This document shows positions 1-8,649 of a stretch of DNA of 64,000 bases, one piece after another. The stretch spans positions 2,294,001-2,358,000 of the forward strand of contig CBDFGN010000006.1 of NCBI GenBank assembly GCA_965247065.1, read 5' to 3'. The notes beneath the pieces were generated by a model. The model did not search any database. It was not told the DNA's origin and saw only the letters and a program-made list of their open reading frames with translations. A program made the translations under genes and the position numbers. The stretch comes from CBDFGN01 sp965247065. GTDB lineage: Bacteria > Bacteroidota > Bacteroidia > Cytophagales > Cyclobacteriaceae. The first letter of the stretch is position 1. Each line of letters opens with the position of its first letter.

Positions 1-258
1 GACAAACCGTATGGTCCAGTCCTTGGGTCTTCGATTATAAACTTCACTTAGAGGGGGGCCCACAATTCGGTCCTTGATGGAGTGGCATGCGATGCAAGTG
101 GTATTGAAAATGGCTTCTCCTGCAGTAATCACTTCCGAATCGGAGGATAATTCATCGGCAAACTGAGCGGCAGCATTGGTAGAATTCAGGATGAGTAGGA
201 ACAGAAAAAGAAAAATAGTGGATATTAAGCGCCCTCCAGGGGAATGCGTTGGAAGCAT
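1..258 (-). CDS. c-type cytochrome, N-terminal part (runs off window)
   Basis: An open frame of 86 codons runs leftwards from ATG at 258 to the window edge. Residues about 1-32 form a signal peptide (hydrophobic FLFLFLLIL run, then NAAAQF), so the product is exported. A haem-binding CIACH motif follows at about residues 55-59, then GPPL and RRPKDW, as in class I cytochromes c. The protein would carry covalent haem in the periplasm and shuttle electrons. The C-terminus with the axial methionine lies outside the window, so partners and subtype cannot be named. No neighbouring gene on its upstream side appears to share a transcript with it. Confidence 0.8.
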   Translation of the reverse strand, partial: MLPTHSPGGRLISTIFLFLFLLILNSTNAAAQFADELSSDSEVITAGEAIFNTTCIACHSIKDRIVGPPLSEVYNRRPKDWTIRFV

Positions 259-797
259 ACAAGTCAGGTTTAAAACACTATTAGTTCAGGACTGCACAAA
301 TCTACAATTCGAACCATATTTTTCAAATTTATTTCTGGCACAATTTAGACGATTAACTTACTCCTAATAAAACCCCTTTTTAGTCTAAAATCGGTCTTTT
401 GGGGTTGTTCTCAAATTCGTATCATCTTGATATCACTATGTATTTGATGGTTACATTTCGACGGGAAATAATCTCCTGATTTAAAACGAACTTTTATAAA
501 TCCACCGCCGCTCATTAACCATTCTCATCGTCGCTGATTGACCGCAATCATTTTGGATGGCAAAAGGCCGTATATCTTGTCCGGGAAATTTATTGGTTAA
601 CCCGAGTAATTTCTGATACAGAAAATCTAAGCAGATCGAGCCGGCTTGTAATTTAGAGTTAAGGTTTTGGATTGGACCGTAGCTGTTGGCTCTTATCTAA
701 TGTAGGATTGGGAGGATGTAAAATGGATCAAATAGGAAATGTAAAATAAAAGTAGCTGTCGGCCCGAGGGCACGGTCACACGCTTGTGTCCAACTGT
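259..797. other. non-coding stretch
   Basis: About 540 bases without a convincing gene. One 63-codon open frame at 176-367 on the plus strand is antisense to the cytochrome signal peptide and has no family resemblance. I see no RNA gene and no strong hairpin with a T-run. Confidence 0.5.
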
Positions 798-1621
798 CTA
801 ATTAATGAAGAAGTAGGCCTTAAATTTGCCAAATATATCAAAGCGGGGCTGACCGCCTAAGTACTTGGTCCCATCCAACGCCAAGCCAATTTTTGGGCTG
901 ACCATTTTGCCTATTTCCATCCGCCCAGCCCAGGTGTTGGTGGTATTCTGAATATCCCATAGGAAGATTCCGGAAAGTGTAAACCAGCCATCCCAGTTGG
1001 AGACTTCGAGCACCACTGGAGCCTCGAAGATAATCGTATTTAATTCGCCGTCAGTTTGCGGATCTTGGGGATCAGGAGTGGTTCCGAACCCTGGATTTGA
1101 CTGCCCGTTGACTGGCTCAAATGTGAATACGAATTTCATCGAAGGGTAAAAGGCAAAAAGGGGCTAAATCGGAAATTGGCAATTAATTCGGGTTTGTATA
1201 TCCATTTGCCCAAACCGAGGCCAAGAAGGTCATTGCCAGTGGGGGCGGTAAACTCCATTGCAAATGCTAATGCTTTGAAGGTTGATTTAGCATCAAGATT
1301 CAAATAGGGCAGTCCCATATACCGAAAGCTGATGTCTCCCAGGCCCTGATTTCGCTCATCTCCCTGGTAATCCCCCCTATAGAAGGTGTTAAGCCAGGGC
1401 ATATCCATCGAAACCATATGCCGATCATGATTGAAATTGTAGTGGAAGATTGCGCGGGCAGCCAGGATGCGGTCACCGCCTTGAAACCAGTAAGTGTCAA
1501 AAAATAAGTCAATGCGCTTGGCAGCCAGGGTTGGGTTGGTCGGATTGAATTCCCCAAGCAGACTATTCTCTTGTCCCCAGGAATGACAGGATAATCCCAG
1601 GATCGGCATTCCAAGAAGCAA
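798..1621 (-). pseudogene. outer-membrane beta-barrel protein, frameshifted
   Basis: Two minus-strand frames (1136-1621 and 798-1139) read as one protein when joined. The first gives the N-terminal barrel half, with segments such as GLGDISFRYMG and EFTAPTGND, the pattern of MetA-like transporter/porin proteins. The second continues with FYPSMKFVFTFEP and ends in KAYFFIN, an aromatic end as expected of a barrel. The frame changes at AAAAAGGGG (1155-1163), so a one-base indel in a homopolymer run is the likely lesion. The stop/start overlap (ATGA) could mimic two coupled genes, but the second half has no signal peptide. A signal-peptide-like stretch (IIKKSIQILLLG) extends upstream of the TTG at 1621 to about 1666 without an ATG. 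The substrate is unknown. Confidence 0.6.
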
Positions 1622-1683
1622 TATTTGGATGGATTTCTTGATGATTCGCTGGTTAATTATAAGTCTCTACAAGGGCCAGTCAC

Positions 1684-1908
1684 TCAACACTCGTTCGGTT
1701 TCCACTGCATGCCTCCTCTCGTCCCGAACCATATTTTACAGTTGCACAGCAAGTTCCCCTTATCACCAGATTCATCAGCTCCAAGCGCCCGTAATTGAGA
1801 GCTGTAAGGGCCAGTGGCCTTAGTGGCATAGTTAATGTACTGTACGATCGACCCGAGTTTTCTGGATAAATCTTCGTTCATATTCTTAACTATTTGTTCC
1901 TTGGACAT
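1684..1908 (-). pseudogene. ferritin-like protein, truncated after helix 1
   Basis: Residues 1-40 (MSKEQIVKNMNEDLSRKL, then IVQYINYATKATGPYSSQLR) match the first helix of bacterioferritin-like diiron proteins, including the early metal-ligand glutamate in MNEDLSR. The next expected segment, with ExxH ligands, is absent. The frame instead runs through about 34 unrelated residues to a stop. Normal relatives are about 160-170 residues and this is 74, so most of the four-helix bundle has been lost, by deletion or by a shift plus rearrangement. The start at 1908 is a clean ATG with a purine-rich stretch (AAGAGAAC) upstream. It is unlikely to bind iron. Confidence 0.6.
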
Positions 1909-1987
1909 GTTCTCTTGGATTTGCTCTAAATTTAAGTACTCAGGCTAAGTAAGATTAACGGTTTCCAAGAATATTTATGAAATCAGA

Positions 1988-3472
1988 TCACTTTAGGGAC
2001 GATTCAAGGCGATCAGCCAACCGGGTAATTCCCGAATTTATCTCGGCCTTAGTAAACGCGGCATATCCGAGCACAACCCCTGGATTCTGCCAATGCTTTA
2101 TCGTAAAGGATTTCAACGTCGGAACGATCAAGTCGATTTGCTGAGAGGCTGCCTTAACAGCCTCTTCGGTAATCCCCGACTGTAACCAACCCACCAAGTG
2201 TAACCCAGTCTCCCCGGGTTTCAGATGTAGCAAGCCTGCCAAATGTGCGCGGGCTGTTTCCAATAAATACTCCTGTCTTTCCATATAAAGCATCCTCATC
2301 TTGCGGACGTGACGACTGAACAGTCTCTGGTCCATAAATTGATGGAGTGTGGCCTGCTCAAGAATGGGGCTGTTTCGATCCATTTTGGCTCTAGCCGAGA
2401 TAAAAGCATCCACCAGCTGACCTGGCACGACTAAATAGCCCAATCTAATCCCGGGAAACAGCACTTTGCTGAAGGTGCCCATATATATCACTCGACTTGC
2501 GGAATCCAAACCTTGAAGTGAGCTGAGTGGCCTACCCGAAAATCTGTATTCGCTGTCGTAGTCATCCTCCAGAATCCAAGAGCCAGTTTTAGCTGCATGC
2601 TCAAGTAGAAGGAGTCTCCGGGCGAGGCTCAACGTGAGGCCCATCGGATATTGATGTGACGGCGTAATATAAATCAGCTTAGAACTTGCTGATCCGGTGG
2701 TCGGAACGGTAATTCCTTGATCATCCAAAGGAGCGGGAATTAGTGTCAGCCCACTACCTGTGAATGCCTCACGAGCGCCGGTATAGCCCGGATCTTCAAA
2801 CCAAACGGCATCACCTGGATCCAAGAGTACCCTCACAACCAGATTGAGACCTTGCTGGGATCCGTTTACTATTACTATTTGATCAGATTCGCATCTCACT
2901 GCCCGAGTCTGCTGAAGATAATGAGCAATTACCTGGCGGAGAGGGCCATAACCAGCAGGGTCTCCATAACCAAATCTTTCAAAGGGCAGAGTTCGTAACT
3001 GTCGGCCGGCTAGTCTGGCCCAAGTTTCAATTGGAAAATCACGTAGGGAGGGAATTCCTGGTCGAAATGGTTTTAAGTTTTTGAGATTTCTCTGGACCGA
3101 ATAAATGGAATCTGCAAGGACCTTTCCTCTCTTGGAAAGGGGTGTACTGTCGTAGGAATTGGAACCGGGTTTTGCATCAGTGGGCAGCGTCAGAAACTTT
3201 TCCGGAATGGAGTCGCTCACGAAAGTTCCTGAACCGAGTCTGCCTTGAATGTACCCCTCAGCCAGCAGATTTTCAAAAGCGATCAAAACGGTCGTTCGCG
3301 AAATCCCGAAATGCCTGGCAATAGCACGTGTAGAGGGCAAACGCTGGTCAGACCCCAGCCTGCCTTCCAGGATTATCCTCCTAAAGGATTCATAAACCTT
3401 TCGATTTAGGGGGATGTTTGTATTCTGGCCCAAGTCTATTTGGGTCAGCAGCAGATTCGAATCAGAGTCCAT
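1988..3472 (-). CDS. MocR/PdxR-type regulator (GntR HTH + aminotransferase domain)
   Basis: This 494-residue protein joins a GntR winged helix (about 18-85; SDQRLPSTRAIARHFGISR) to a fold-type I aminotransferase domain (about 120-490). The PLP lysine is K336 in TFSKVLFPGIRLGY, and the cofactor region includes EDDYDSEYR. Length and layout are those of MocR regulators, which sense PLP, amines or amino acids and control a divergent target. The divergent neighbour here is a PNPOx-like flavoprotein, which fits a PdxR-like role in vitamin B6 homeostasis. That link is inferred from context. The shared intergenic region holds an inverted repeat that may be the operator. Confidence 0.88.
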   Translation of the reverse strand: MDSDSNLLLTQIDLGQNTNIPLNRKVYESFRRIILEGRLGSDQRLPSTRAIARHFGISRTTVLIAFENLLAEGYIQGRLGSGTFVSDSIPEKFLTLPTDAKPGSNSYDSTPLSKRGKVLADSIYSVQRNLKNLKPFRPGIPSLRDFPIETWARLAGRQLRTLPFERFGYGDPAGYGPLRQVIAHYLQQTRAVRCESDQIVIVNGSQQGLNLVVRVLLDPGDAVWFEDPGYTGAREAFTGSGLTLIPAPLDDQGITVPTTGSASSKLIYITPSHQYPMGLTLSLARRLLLLEHAAKTGSWILEDDYDSEYRFSGRPLSSLQGLDSASRVIYMGTFSKVLFPGIRLGYLVVPGQLVDAFISARAKMDRNSPILEQATLHQFMDQRLFSRHVRKMRMLYMERQEYLLETARAHLAGLLHLKPGETGLHLVGWLQSGITEEAVKAASQQIDLIVPTLKSFTIKHWQNPGVVLGYAAFTKAEINSGITRLADRLESSLK

Positions 3473-3484
3473 GTCCGAAATAAT

Positions 3485-3526
3485 TGGTATTACAAAGTTA
3501 TAAAAATTGGCCCTACAATAATACCA
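3485..3526. promoter_or_regulatory. putative MocR operator (8-bp inverted repeat)
   Basis: A perfect inverted repeat TGGTATTA (3485-3492) / TAATACCA (3519-3526), 26 bases apart, lies between the divergent MocR and PNPOx-like genes. Position and symmetry suggest a regulator binding site overlapping the promoters. No direct evidence of binding. Confidence 0.4.
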
Positions 3527-3562
3527 TTTGGCTAGCTATACTTGCAGGCAAATGACGGAATT

Positions 3563-4153
3563 ATGGCAAGAGACTACTTAAATGCCCCTTTGACTCAGGT
3601 ACGTCGAAAGGATCGCTCCAAAGAACAGGACGCGTGGATCAGGGACTTTCTTAGAACGTCGGCTTTTGGAACCATCTCACTATCCATGAAGGGCCAGCCC
3701 TTTTCCAACACGAACATATTTGTATATGAGGGTCAAAACAACGTTATCTTTTTTCATACCGCCGGTGAAGGCAGAACCAGGGATATTGTCGAGAACAATC
3801 CCAACGTATGCTTCACCGTCAATCGCATGGGTAGGCTTCTTCCTGCGCCGGTCGCCCTTCAGTTCAGCGTGGAGTATAGTGGCGTTGCAGCCTTCGGAAA
3901 GGCACGGGTTATTGAAGATCCGGCCAAGGCCGTTGAAGGGCTTCAGCTCCTGCTCGACAAGTACTTTCCCCATTTGCAGCCAATCAGGGATTATCGTCCA
4001 GTTACTCTGGACGAACTCAAACGAACCACAGTCTTTCGAATCGACATTGAGAGTTGGGTTGGCAAGGAGAAAAAAGTTGACCCTGAGTTTCCGGGGGCTT
4101 TCTTATACCAGGAAATCCCGGAATTAGGTCAACGGCTACAACTGCATGGGTAG
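3563..4153 (+). CDS. pyridoxamine 5'-phosphate oxidase family protein (FMN-binding split barrel)
   Basis: About 196 residues. Features of the FMN-binding split barrel: FGTISLSMKGQPFSNTNIFVYEG near the N-terminus (first strands), VIFFHTAGEGRTRDI (phosphate/FMN loop) and FTVNRMG. It probably binds FMN and uses a B6 vitamer, haem or F420-like substrate. The family is broad, so the reaction cannot be fixed. I chose ATG 3563 (MARDYLN) over the TTG at 3542 because the latter has no ribosome-binding sequence. It is divergent from the MocR gene across a short shared control region and convergent with gpmA, with only 8 bases between their stops. Confidence 0.8.
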   Translation: MARDYLNAPLTQVRRKDRSKEQDAWIRDFLRTSAFGTISLSMKGQPFSNTNIFVYEGQNNVIFFHTAGEGRTRDIVENNPNVCFTVNRMGRLLPAPVALQFSVEYSGVAAFGKARVIEDPAKAVEGLQLLLDKYFPHLQPIRDYRPVTLDELKRTTVFRIDIESWVGKEKKVDPEFPGAFLYQEIPELGQRLQLHG

Positions 4154-4161
4154 CTGGTAGT

Positions 4162-4905
4162 TTATCCTTTGGCCTGATTGGCCACCGCAGACATAGCCTT
4201 CCGGATTTCTTCCTGGTCCCCAAGGTATAAATGTCTTATGGGGTGCAGGTCCTGATCCAATTCGTAAACCAGCGGCACACCGGTAGGGATGTTAAGTTTT
4301 AAGATCTCCTCATCCGAAATATTGTCCAAGTATTTGACTAGGGCCCTGAGGCTGTTTCCGTGGGCAGCGATTATCACTTTTTTCCCGTCGAGTATAACCG
4401 GCGCTATGCTTTCACGCCAATAAGGCAAAAATCTTTCCACAGTGTCCTTCAGGCACTCTGTGAGGGGTAGGTGGTCATTGGATAGTTCGGCGTAGCGTGC
4501 ATCGTGGCCTGGATATCGATCATCTTCCCGGGTTAGTTCAGGAGGAGGGATATCATAGCTGCGCCGCCAAATTAGTACCTGGTCCTCTCCATGCTTCTGG
4601 GATGTCTCCGCCTTATTGAGTCCCTGCAGGCCTCCATAATGTCTCTCATTGAGCCTCCAGGTTTTTACAACCGGGATCCAATCCAGATCCATCTGGTCCA
4701 GGGCAAAATTCAAGGTCTTGATTGCCCTTTTAAGAACCGAGGTGAAGGCCATGTCAAAGGTATAACCCTCCTTTTTCATCAGCTTACCACCCGCAATAGC
4801 CTCCTGAATCCCTTGTTCGGTAAGATCAACATCGGTCCATCCGGTAAAACGGTTTTCAAGATTCCATGTGCTTTGTCCGTGTCGTATGAGTACCAGCGTG
4901 TGCAT
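4162..4905 (-). CDS. gpmA: 2,3-bisphosphoglycerate-dependent phosphoglycerate mutase
   Basis: 247 residues, the normal length for dPGM. It interconverts 3- and 2-phosphoglycerate in glycolysis and gluconeogenesis in the cytoplasm. The phosphohistidine motif LIRHGQSTWN gives H9, and the second catalytic histidine is H182 in AAHGNSLRALVKYLD. NERHYGGLQGLNKAET is the conserved substrate loop of the cofactor-dependent enzyme. The gene stands alone, with a non-coding stretch of 370 bases upstream. The reading frame is intact. Confidence 0.95.
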   Translation of the reverse strand: MHTLVLIRHGQSTWNLENRFTGWTDVDLTEQGIQEAIAGGKLMKKEGYTFDMAFTSVLKRAIKTLNFALDQMDLDWIPVVKTWRLNERHYGGLQGLNKAETSQKHGEDQVLIWRRSYDIPPPELTREDDRYPGHDARYAELSNDHLPLTECLKDTVERFLPYWRESIAPVILDGKKVIIAAHGNSLRALVKYLDNISDEEILKLNIPTGVPLVYELDQDLHPIRHLYLGDQEEIRKAMSAVANQAKG

Positions 4906-5279
4906 ATTTTTAGTGTGATGAGTATTTCAAAAATCAGCCCCCCAAATTAGTGATTAGGGCTTATTAATTAGCTATTAGTAGCTGCTATTCGCTTTGGAAA
5001 ATGCAGAATTAGCAGGGAGAATTGAATATTGACAGTTGAGACCCCAAGCTTTAGGCTCTCCGTTATCTATGCCGTCTGCGGCTTCGAATTCTTAACCACA
5101 ATGGCCGCGAGTTACAAACAGAGGACCCTGGAGCGGCACCGCAGATACCTTGAGTCTTTCGGTAAATCCTGGTGCTTCCTTGCTGCTCTTAGCTGGTTGA
5201 AATTGAAATATTGAAAACACTATTACGGACCTTTCCCTTAAACTTTAGGTCCCAGACTTTAGACTTTTTGACTTTGAGA
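4906..5279. other. non-coding stretch
   Basis: About 370 bases upstream of gpmA. An open frame at 5029-5214 has no family resemblance and no ribosome-binding site. The stretch 5220-5280 is a low-complexity run of ACTTTAG/GACTTT-like words, a common type of intergenic sequence in this phylum. Confidence 0.5.
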
Positions 5280-5513
5280 CTAATTACTATGCAAAATGCA
5301 CTCCATCATCATTCGCCGGGCTTCCAAACTCAAAGGGGATAACTCCCGGTCTCCGTAGGTTTCAACGTACTTCTCTATGATCTCCTGGCTGAATGCCAGC
5401 AATTTGCTATTCAGTTGCTCGTCATTTGAATAGTATTCTCGAAAAGTCTCTTCTACGGAGTTGAGAAAACTATCGTATTTAATCTTCTCCCATTGTTCCT
5501 TTCGATCCATCAT
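5280..5513 (-). CDS. small hypothetical protein
   Basis: A 77-residue acidic, probably helical protein (MMDRKEQWEKIKYDSF...MMMECILHSN). I do not recognise a family. The frame is open further upstream to 5561, but a strong AAAAGGAG sequence lies 6-7 bases before ATG 5513, which therefore is the likely start. No signal peptide or membrane segment. It sits alone between gpmA and the interrupted WYL regulator. A real small cytosolic protein is plausible because of the good ribosome-binding site and biased composition. Confidence 0.5.
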   Translation of the reverse strand: MMDRKEQWEKIKYDSFLNSVEETFREYYSNDEQLNSKLLAFSQEIIEKYVETYGDRELSPLSLEARRMMMECILHSN

Positions 5514-5869
5514 TTCGTTCTCCTTTTGACTTAGTTCAAAGAAATGAGTTAGCTTTGACAACTTGTGTCATAGTTGGGGTGAATGAGTGAATGGGATTGC
5601 TCTACTGCCAACCGCTGTCCTGTTGCCGGCTTTACTGTTACACTGTTGACTGTTGCACCGTGGCCGTTACACTTTACTGCCAACTAAATACATGGTTGCT
5701 CAATACAAAATTCTAAGGGTCCTCAAACTCATCGGACTGCTAAAAAGCCGGAGCAAGTCGATTGCCCAGTTAGCCGACAGCCTGGAGACCACAACCCGCA
5801 CAATTTACCGGTACCTGGAGTTATTGGAGGAGGTTGGCTTCATAGTTGATAAGGACTTCCATAACCGAT

Positions 5870-6855
5870 TCTGCTAGTCCGTAAAGATACCCAATTGACA
5901 TAAGCTGTCAGAGGGCTTGGCGACCTTGTTGAAAAAAACATAGCCATGAACCTTGTAGAATTTATTAAACGGTTTCCCAATGAACAGATGTGCCGTGATC
6001 ATTTTCGCGAGTATCGGATCAGGAAAGGGATTATCTGCAAGAAATGCAGTCACCCTTCGCATTATTGGCTTTCCGGAAAAGAGCAGTTTCAGTGCAAGCA
6101 ATGCGGTTTTAGGACTACCCTTCGAAGCGGTACTGTACTGCAGAGCAGCAAACTTCCATTTTGGTATTGGTACATAGCCTTTCACCTGATGAGCTCCACT
6201 AAGAAAGGGTTTTCTGCCCATGAAGTCAGAAGACAACTGGGCCACAAACGCTATGAGCCGATTTGGTTGATGATGCGCAAAATACGAGCAGCCATGGGAA
6301 AGGCCGATGGGACTCAAACACTTGCCGGGATGGTAGAACTGGACGATGCCTATTTCGCCACCGGTACGTCCAAACGGGTTAAGAAAAGGCTTAAACGGGG
6401 CAAAGGAAGCCAAAAGAAATCAAAAGTAACTGTAATGGCGGAATCCTTTCCATTGGAAATCGACGGACGCACAGAGCATTTCTGTGGGCAGTTCAAGATG
6501 AAGGCTCACCGTTCAGAAAGCAAGGAGGCGATTCAGCAGGTCGTCAGCCAAGCCATTGATCCTGCCAGCGTTTTGTTCACTGATCAATCCACCGGTTATG
6601 TGGATTTGAAAAGCCTGGTAGATGTTCACGTGAGTTTTAAATCCTCCTGGGAGGGTGCCGATGAACTCAAATGGGTACACATAGCCATTGCAAATGCAAA
6701 GCGGACCCTGCTGGGCATTTATCATGTTATCAAAGAAAAGTACCTTCAGTACTATTTGGATGAGTTCTGTTATAAGCTCAATCGAAGGTATTCAACCAAT
6801 CTGTTTGATAATCTTGTCTTTAGCTCAGTTTAGTGGTACGATTGCGGACTAGCAT
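5870..6855 (+). mobile_element. IS1595-family insertion sequence
   Basis: About 986 bp with one transposase gene. The ends are imperfect inverted repeats: left TGCTAGTCCGTAAAGATACC, and the right end read inwards gives TGCTAGTCCGCAATCGTACC, offset by one base relative to the duplication. Flanked by the 9-bp duplication ATAACCGAT. The element is complete, and the clean duplication plus intact host frame on both sides point to a recent insertion. Confidence 0.85.
5946..6833 (+). CDS. IS1595-family transposase
   Basis: 295 residues. The N-terminal half carries a zinc ribbon (CKKCSH ... FQCKQCGFRT), followed by the conserved RSGTVLQSSKLPFWYWY region. The catalytic core follows: first Asp in VELDDAYF, second Asp in LFTDQSTGY, and the IANAKRTLLGIYH and KYLQYYLDEFCYKLNRR blocks near the C-terminus, where IS1595 enzymes use Asn (DDN). 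It cuts and rejoins the element's own ends. It lies entirely inside the element and appears full-length. Confidence 0.92.
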   Translation: MNLVEFIKRFPNEQMCRDHFREYRIRKGIICKKCSHPSHYWLSGKEQFQCKQCGFRTTLRSGTVLQSSKLPFWYWYIAFHLMSSTKKGFSAHEVRRQLGHKRYEPIWLMMRKIRAAMGKADGTQTLAGMVELDDAYFATGTSKRVKKRLKRGKGSQKKSKVTVMAESFPLEIDGRTEHFCGQFKMKAHRSESKEAIQQVVSQAIDPASVLFTDQSTGYVDLKSLVDVHVSFKSSWEGADELKWVHIAIANAKRTLLGIYHVIKEKYLQYYLDEFCYKLNRRYSTNLFDNLVFSSV

Positions 6856-7592
6856 ATAACCGATACTTCATCCACACAGAAGAACAATCCAGGGAGACCG
6901 AATTTACCAATGAGGAGGCAACATTGGTAAAGCAGCTTATCCAATCGGGTGCCCGAGGGCATCCGCTCCAAAACACGCTGTTAAAGAAGCTATATCTGAA
7001 TTCCGATCTAAAGACTATCTCGCAGAACTTGTTAAAAGCCAGGCTAGGTATATTGGTCGATCGGCTTGGACAGGCAATTGGCGAGGAGAGGCTGGTTATT
7101 TTAAGAAACTACCATTCGGCCCATAGCGATCAAATCAGTGACCGCAAAATTGAACCGATATACCTGACTCCGAACTTCGACGCGGTGGTGGCGCTTGACT
7201 GGTCGGATCTAAAGAACAAGCACTTCAAATTAGAGCGGATTGGCGAAGTGGTCTTAATGGATCAAGTCCAAAAACATCAGCACCTTCACGAAAAAGTACA
7301 AACCGACATTTTTGGTATGACTGCAGAGCGAGAGATATGGATCTCCTTGAGAATGAACCTGAGGGCGTACCTTCTAATGAAGGAAGAAGTACCCTTGTCG
7401 CTACCGTTCCTGGAAAAGAGCGCCGAGGGCTACACTTTCAATGGACCAGTAGGCAGCTTCGAGGGCATTGGCCGGTTTGTCCTGGGATTGATCGACGGGA
7501 TTGAAGTAGTTTCCCCCCGCGATTTCAGAGAATATTTGGAGAACAAGATCGTGGGCCACCTATTCTAGATTTTTTTGTAATTTTCTTCAAAA

Positions 7593-7663
7593 AGCCCTGT
7601 AGTATAATGGCAGTACAGCGGTCTCTGGAACCGTGGGTCTTGGTTCGAATCCAGGCAGGGCTT
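7593..7663 (+). tRNA. tRNA-Gln (anticodon CTG)
   Basis: 71 nt. The acceptor arm AGCCCTG pairs with CAGGGCT. The anticodon stem-loop GCGGT-CTCTGGA-ACCGT gives anticodon CTG (Gln, codon CAG). The T-arm is CTTGG-TTCGAAT-CCAGG and the discriminator base is T. CCA is not encoded. Its last bases are part of a 55-bp direct repeat recurring at 31251, so it is a probable integration site for the following accessory block. Confidence 0.93.
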
Positions 7664-7710
7664 CTACAGAGCGCCAATAACTAATTATTAATCAATTAGT
7701 TATGATTCTT
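7656..7710. repeat. left copy of 55-bp direct repeat (putative attL, tRNA-Gln 3' end)
   Basis: Begins with CAGGGCT of the tRNA acceptor stem and continues past the gene. It matches 31251-31305 at 53 of 55 positions (differences at 7663 and 7705). It contains a perfect AT-rich inverted repeat with 10-bp arms ATAACTAATT (7677-7686) / AATTAGTTAT (7694-7703). Weaker similarity continues to about 7755. This is the layout of an element integrated at a tRNA 3' end. Confidence 0.75.
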
Positions 7711-8092
7711 ATATTTCTAAATGTCAAGTAATAGGTTGAGTTGTAGAGGACCTGATATTAAGTAAGATTAGAAAAACTATACTGATCATCATTTACGTTT
7801 GAAGGTCCTACGCTCTTTTACTCCATTCATAGTGATTCACTTTGAATTTAGAAGGTTCAAATAGCTTCAAATACGTTCCCTGGGGCCTTCTCTTTTTTAT
7901 AATGGTCATTTACGTTTCTTCACTACCGTAAAGAATATTTTATTCGTATAGTTGTAGAATTAGTGCTTTGAAGGTGCTAGAGGTATTAGAAATGTTTATG
8001 ACAATGATGAAATTTTGGATGAATATCTTTTCGGTATGAAATATTTTATTCACCAACTAGGCTAACATAAAAATCTAATTAATAAGAGAATT
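7711..8092. other. AT-rich non-coding stretch at the island edge
   Basis: About 380 AT-rich bases between the repeat and the OsmC-like gene. The first 45 bases resemble the 3' end of the small gene at 31305-31505 (shared GTAATAGGT-GAGTT words), as if a diverged copy of that gene end had been brought in. I see no integrase gene or clear remnant of one. Confidence 0.45.
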
Positions 8093-8512
8093 ATGGAAAC
8101 GATTGAAATTTATCTAGAACAGCATTCTAAATCTTCAATGAAGTTGAGAAAAGATACCTTCTCTGTTATCGTTGATAGACCAAAGGAAAAAGGAGGTGGT
8201 GGAGAAGGTTTAATGGGAGGGCAATATTTACTTATTGGTATTGCTGGTTGTTTTTGCAGCAACTTGTTTGCTGCCGCAGAGACTAGGTCAATTAAAATAG
8301 ACGGGCTCACTGTAAAAGTAACCGCCGTTAGTAGTGATGATTTACCTAAAAGATTTACGGAAGTTAGTTTAAATGTTTCTTATGCAGAATGTTCAGATGA
8401 AAACACATTTAAAAAATTACTAATAATAGCAGAGAGGGCTTGTATTTCAGTAAATACCGTCAAAAACGGAATCACTGTCAATATATTAAATGAGAAATTA
8501 CAATTGACATAA
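8093..8512 (+). CDS. OsmC/Ohr-family protein
   Basis: 139 residues, the usual OsmC length. The family's two reactive-cysteine regions are present: GIAGCFCSNLFAA (C53/C55) and AERACISVNTVKNGI (C117). OsmC-like proteins reduce organic hydroperoxides with thiols in the cytoplasm, though some YhfA/OsmC relatives have other roles. An AGAGAATT sequence precedes the ATG. The gene is AT-rich relative to the neighbourhood and faces away from the minus-strand carbohydrate locus, so it probably has its own promoter. It is the first gene inside the repeat-flanked block. Confidence 0.82.
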   Translation: METIEIYLEQHSKSSMKLRKDTFSVIVDRPKEKGGGGEGLMGGQYLLIGIAGCFCSNLFAAAETRSIKIDGLTVKVTAVSSDDLPKRFTEVSLNVSYAECSDENTFKKLLIIAERACISVNTVKNGITVNILNEKLQLT

Positions 8513-8649
8513 AGGAAGTGATCTACACCTGCTACACCCAACAGAAGCGGACTAATTCATGTCGTAATCGTCACTGCCTTAAGTGCTTTAGTTGAATCGT
8601 CAGATAGTGATAAACCGGAAAATGAGGGATTTATTGTTCGGTTTTTCAA

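Larger units (their letters stand above)
5861..6864. repeat. target-site duplication ATAACCGAT flanking the IS1595-type element
   Basis: ATAACCGAT occurs at 5861-5869 and again at 6856-6864, immediately outside the element ends. In the regulator gene one copy encodes the H-N-R residues and restores the frame, which confirms the duplication arose on insertion. Confidence 0.85.
5692..7568 (+). pseudogene. WYL-domain transcriptional regulator interrupted by IS1595-type element
   Basis: The N-terminal piece (5692-5869) encodes a winged helix: ILRVLKLIGLLKSR, then IAQLADSLETTTRTIYRYL and LLEEVGFIVDKDFHNR. The C-terminal piece (6856-7568) continues YFIHTEEQSRE and contains a WYL-type sensor region (RLVILRNYHSAHSDQ, RKIEPIYLTPN, LDWSDLKNKHFKLERI) and a C-terminal extension. 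Joining the pieces through one copy of the 9-bp target duplication gives an uninterrupted frame of about 293 residues, the normal size for YafY/DeoR-like WYL regulators. As it stands the product stops after the HTH (NRFC*). A tRNA-Gln follows directly. The target genes are unknown. Confidence 0.85.

Noticed and set aside
1136..1139. ATGA overlap as two translationally coupled barrel genes
   Set aside because: The second half lacks a signal peptide and continues the same barrel; a frameshift in A5G4 explains it better.
5029..5214. 61-codon plus-strand open frame
   Set aside because: No ribosome-binding site, no family resemblance, low-complexity 3' flank.
7677..7703. AT-rich palindrome after tRNA-Gln as a terminator
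   Set aside because: Stem has almost no G/C and no T-run follows; more simply part of the repeated integration-site sequence.
7665..8092. Hidden integrase at the left island edge
   Set aside because: I looked for tyrosine-recombinase C-terminal motifs in the AT-rich stretch on both strands and found none.
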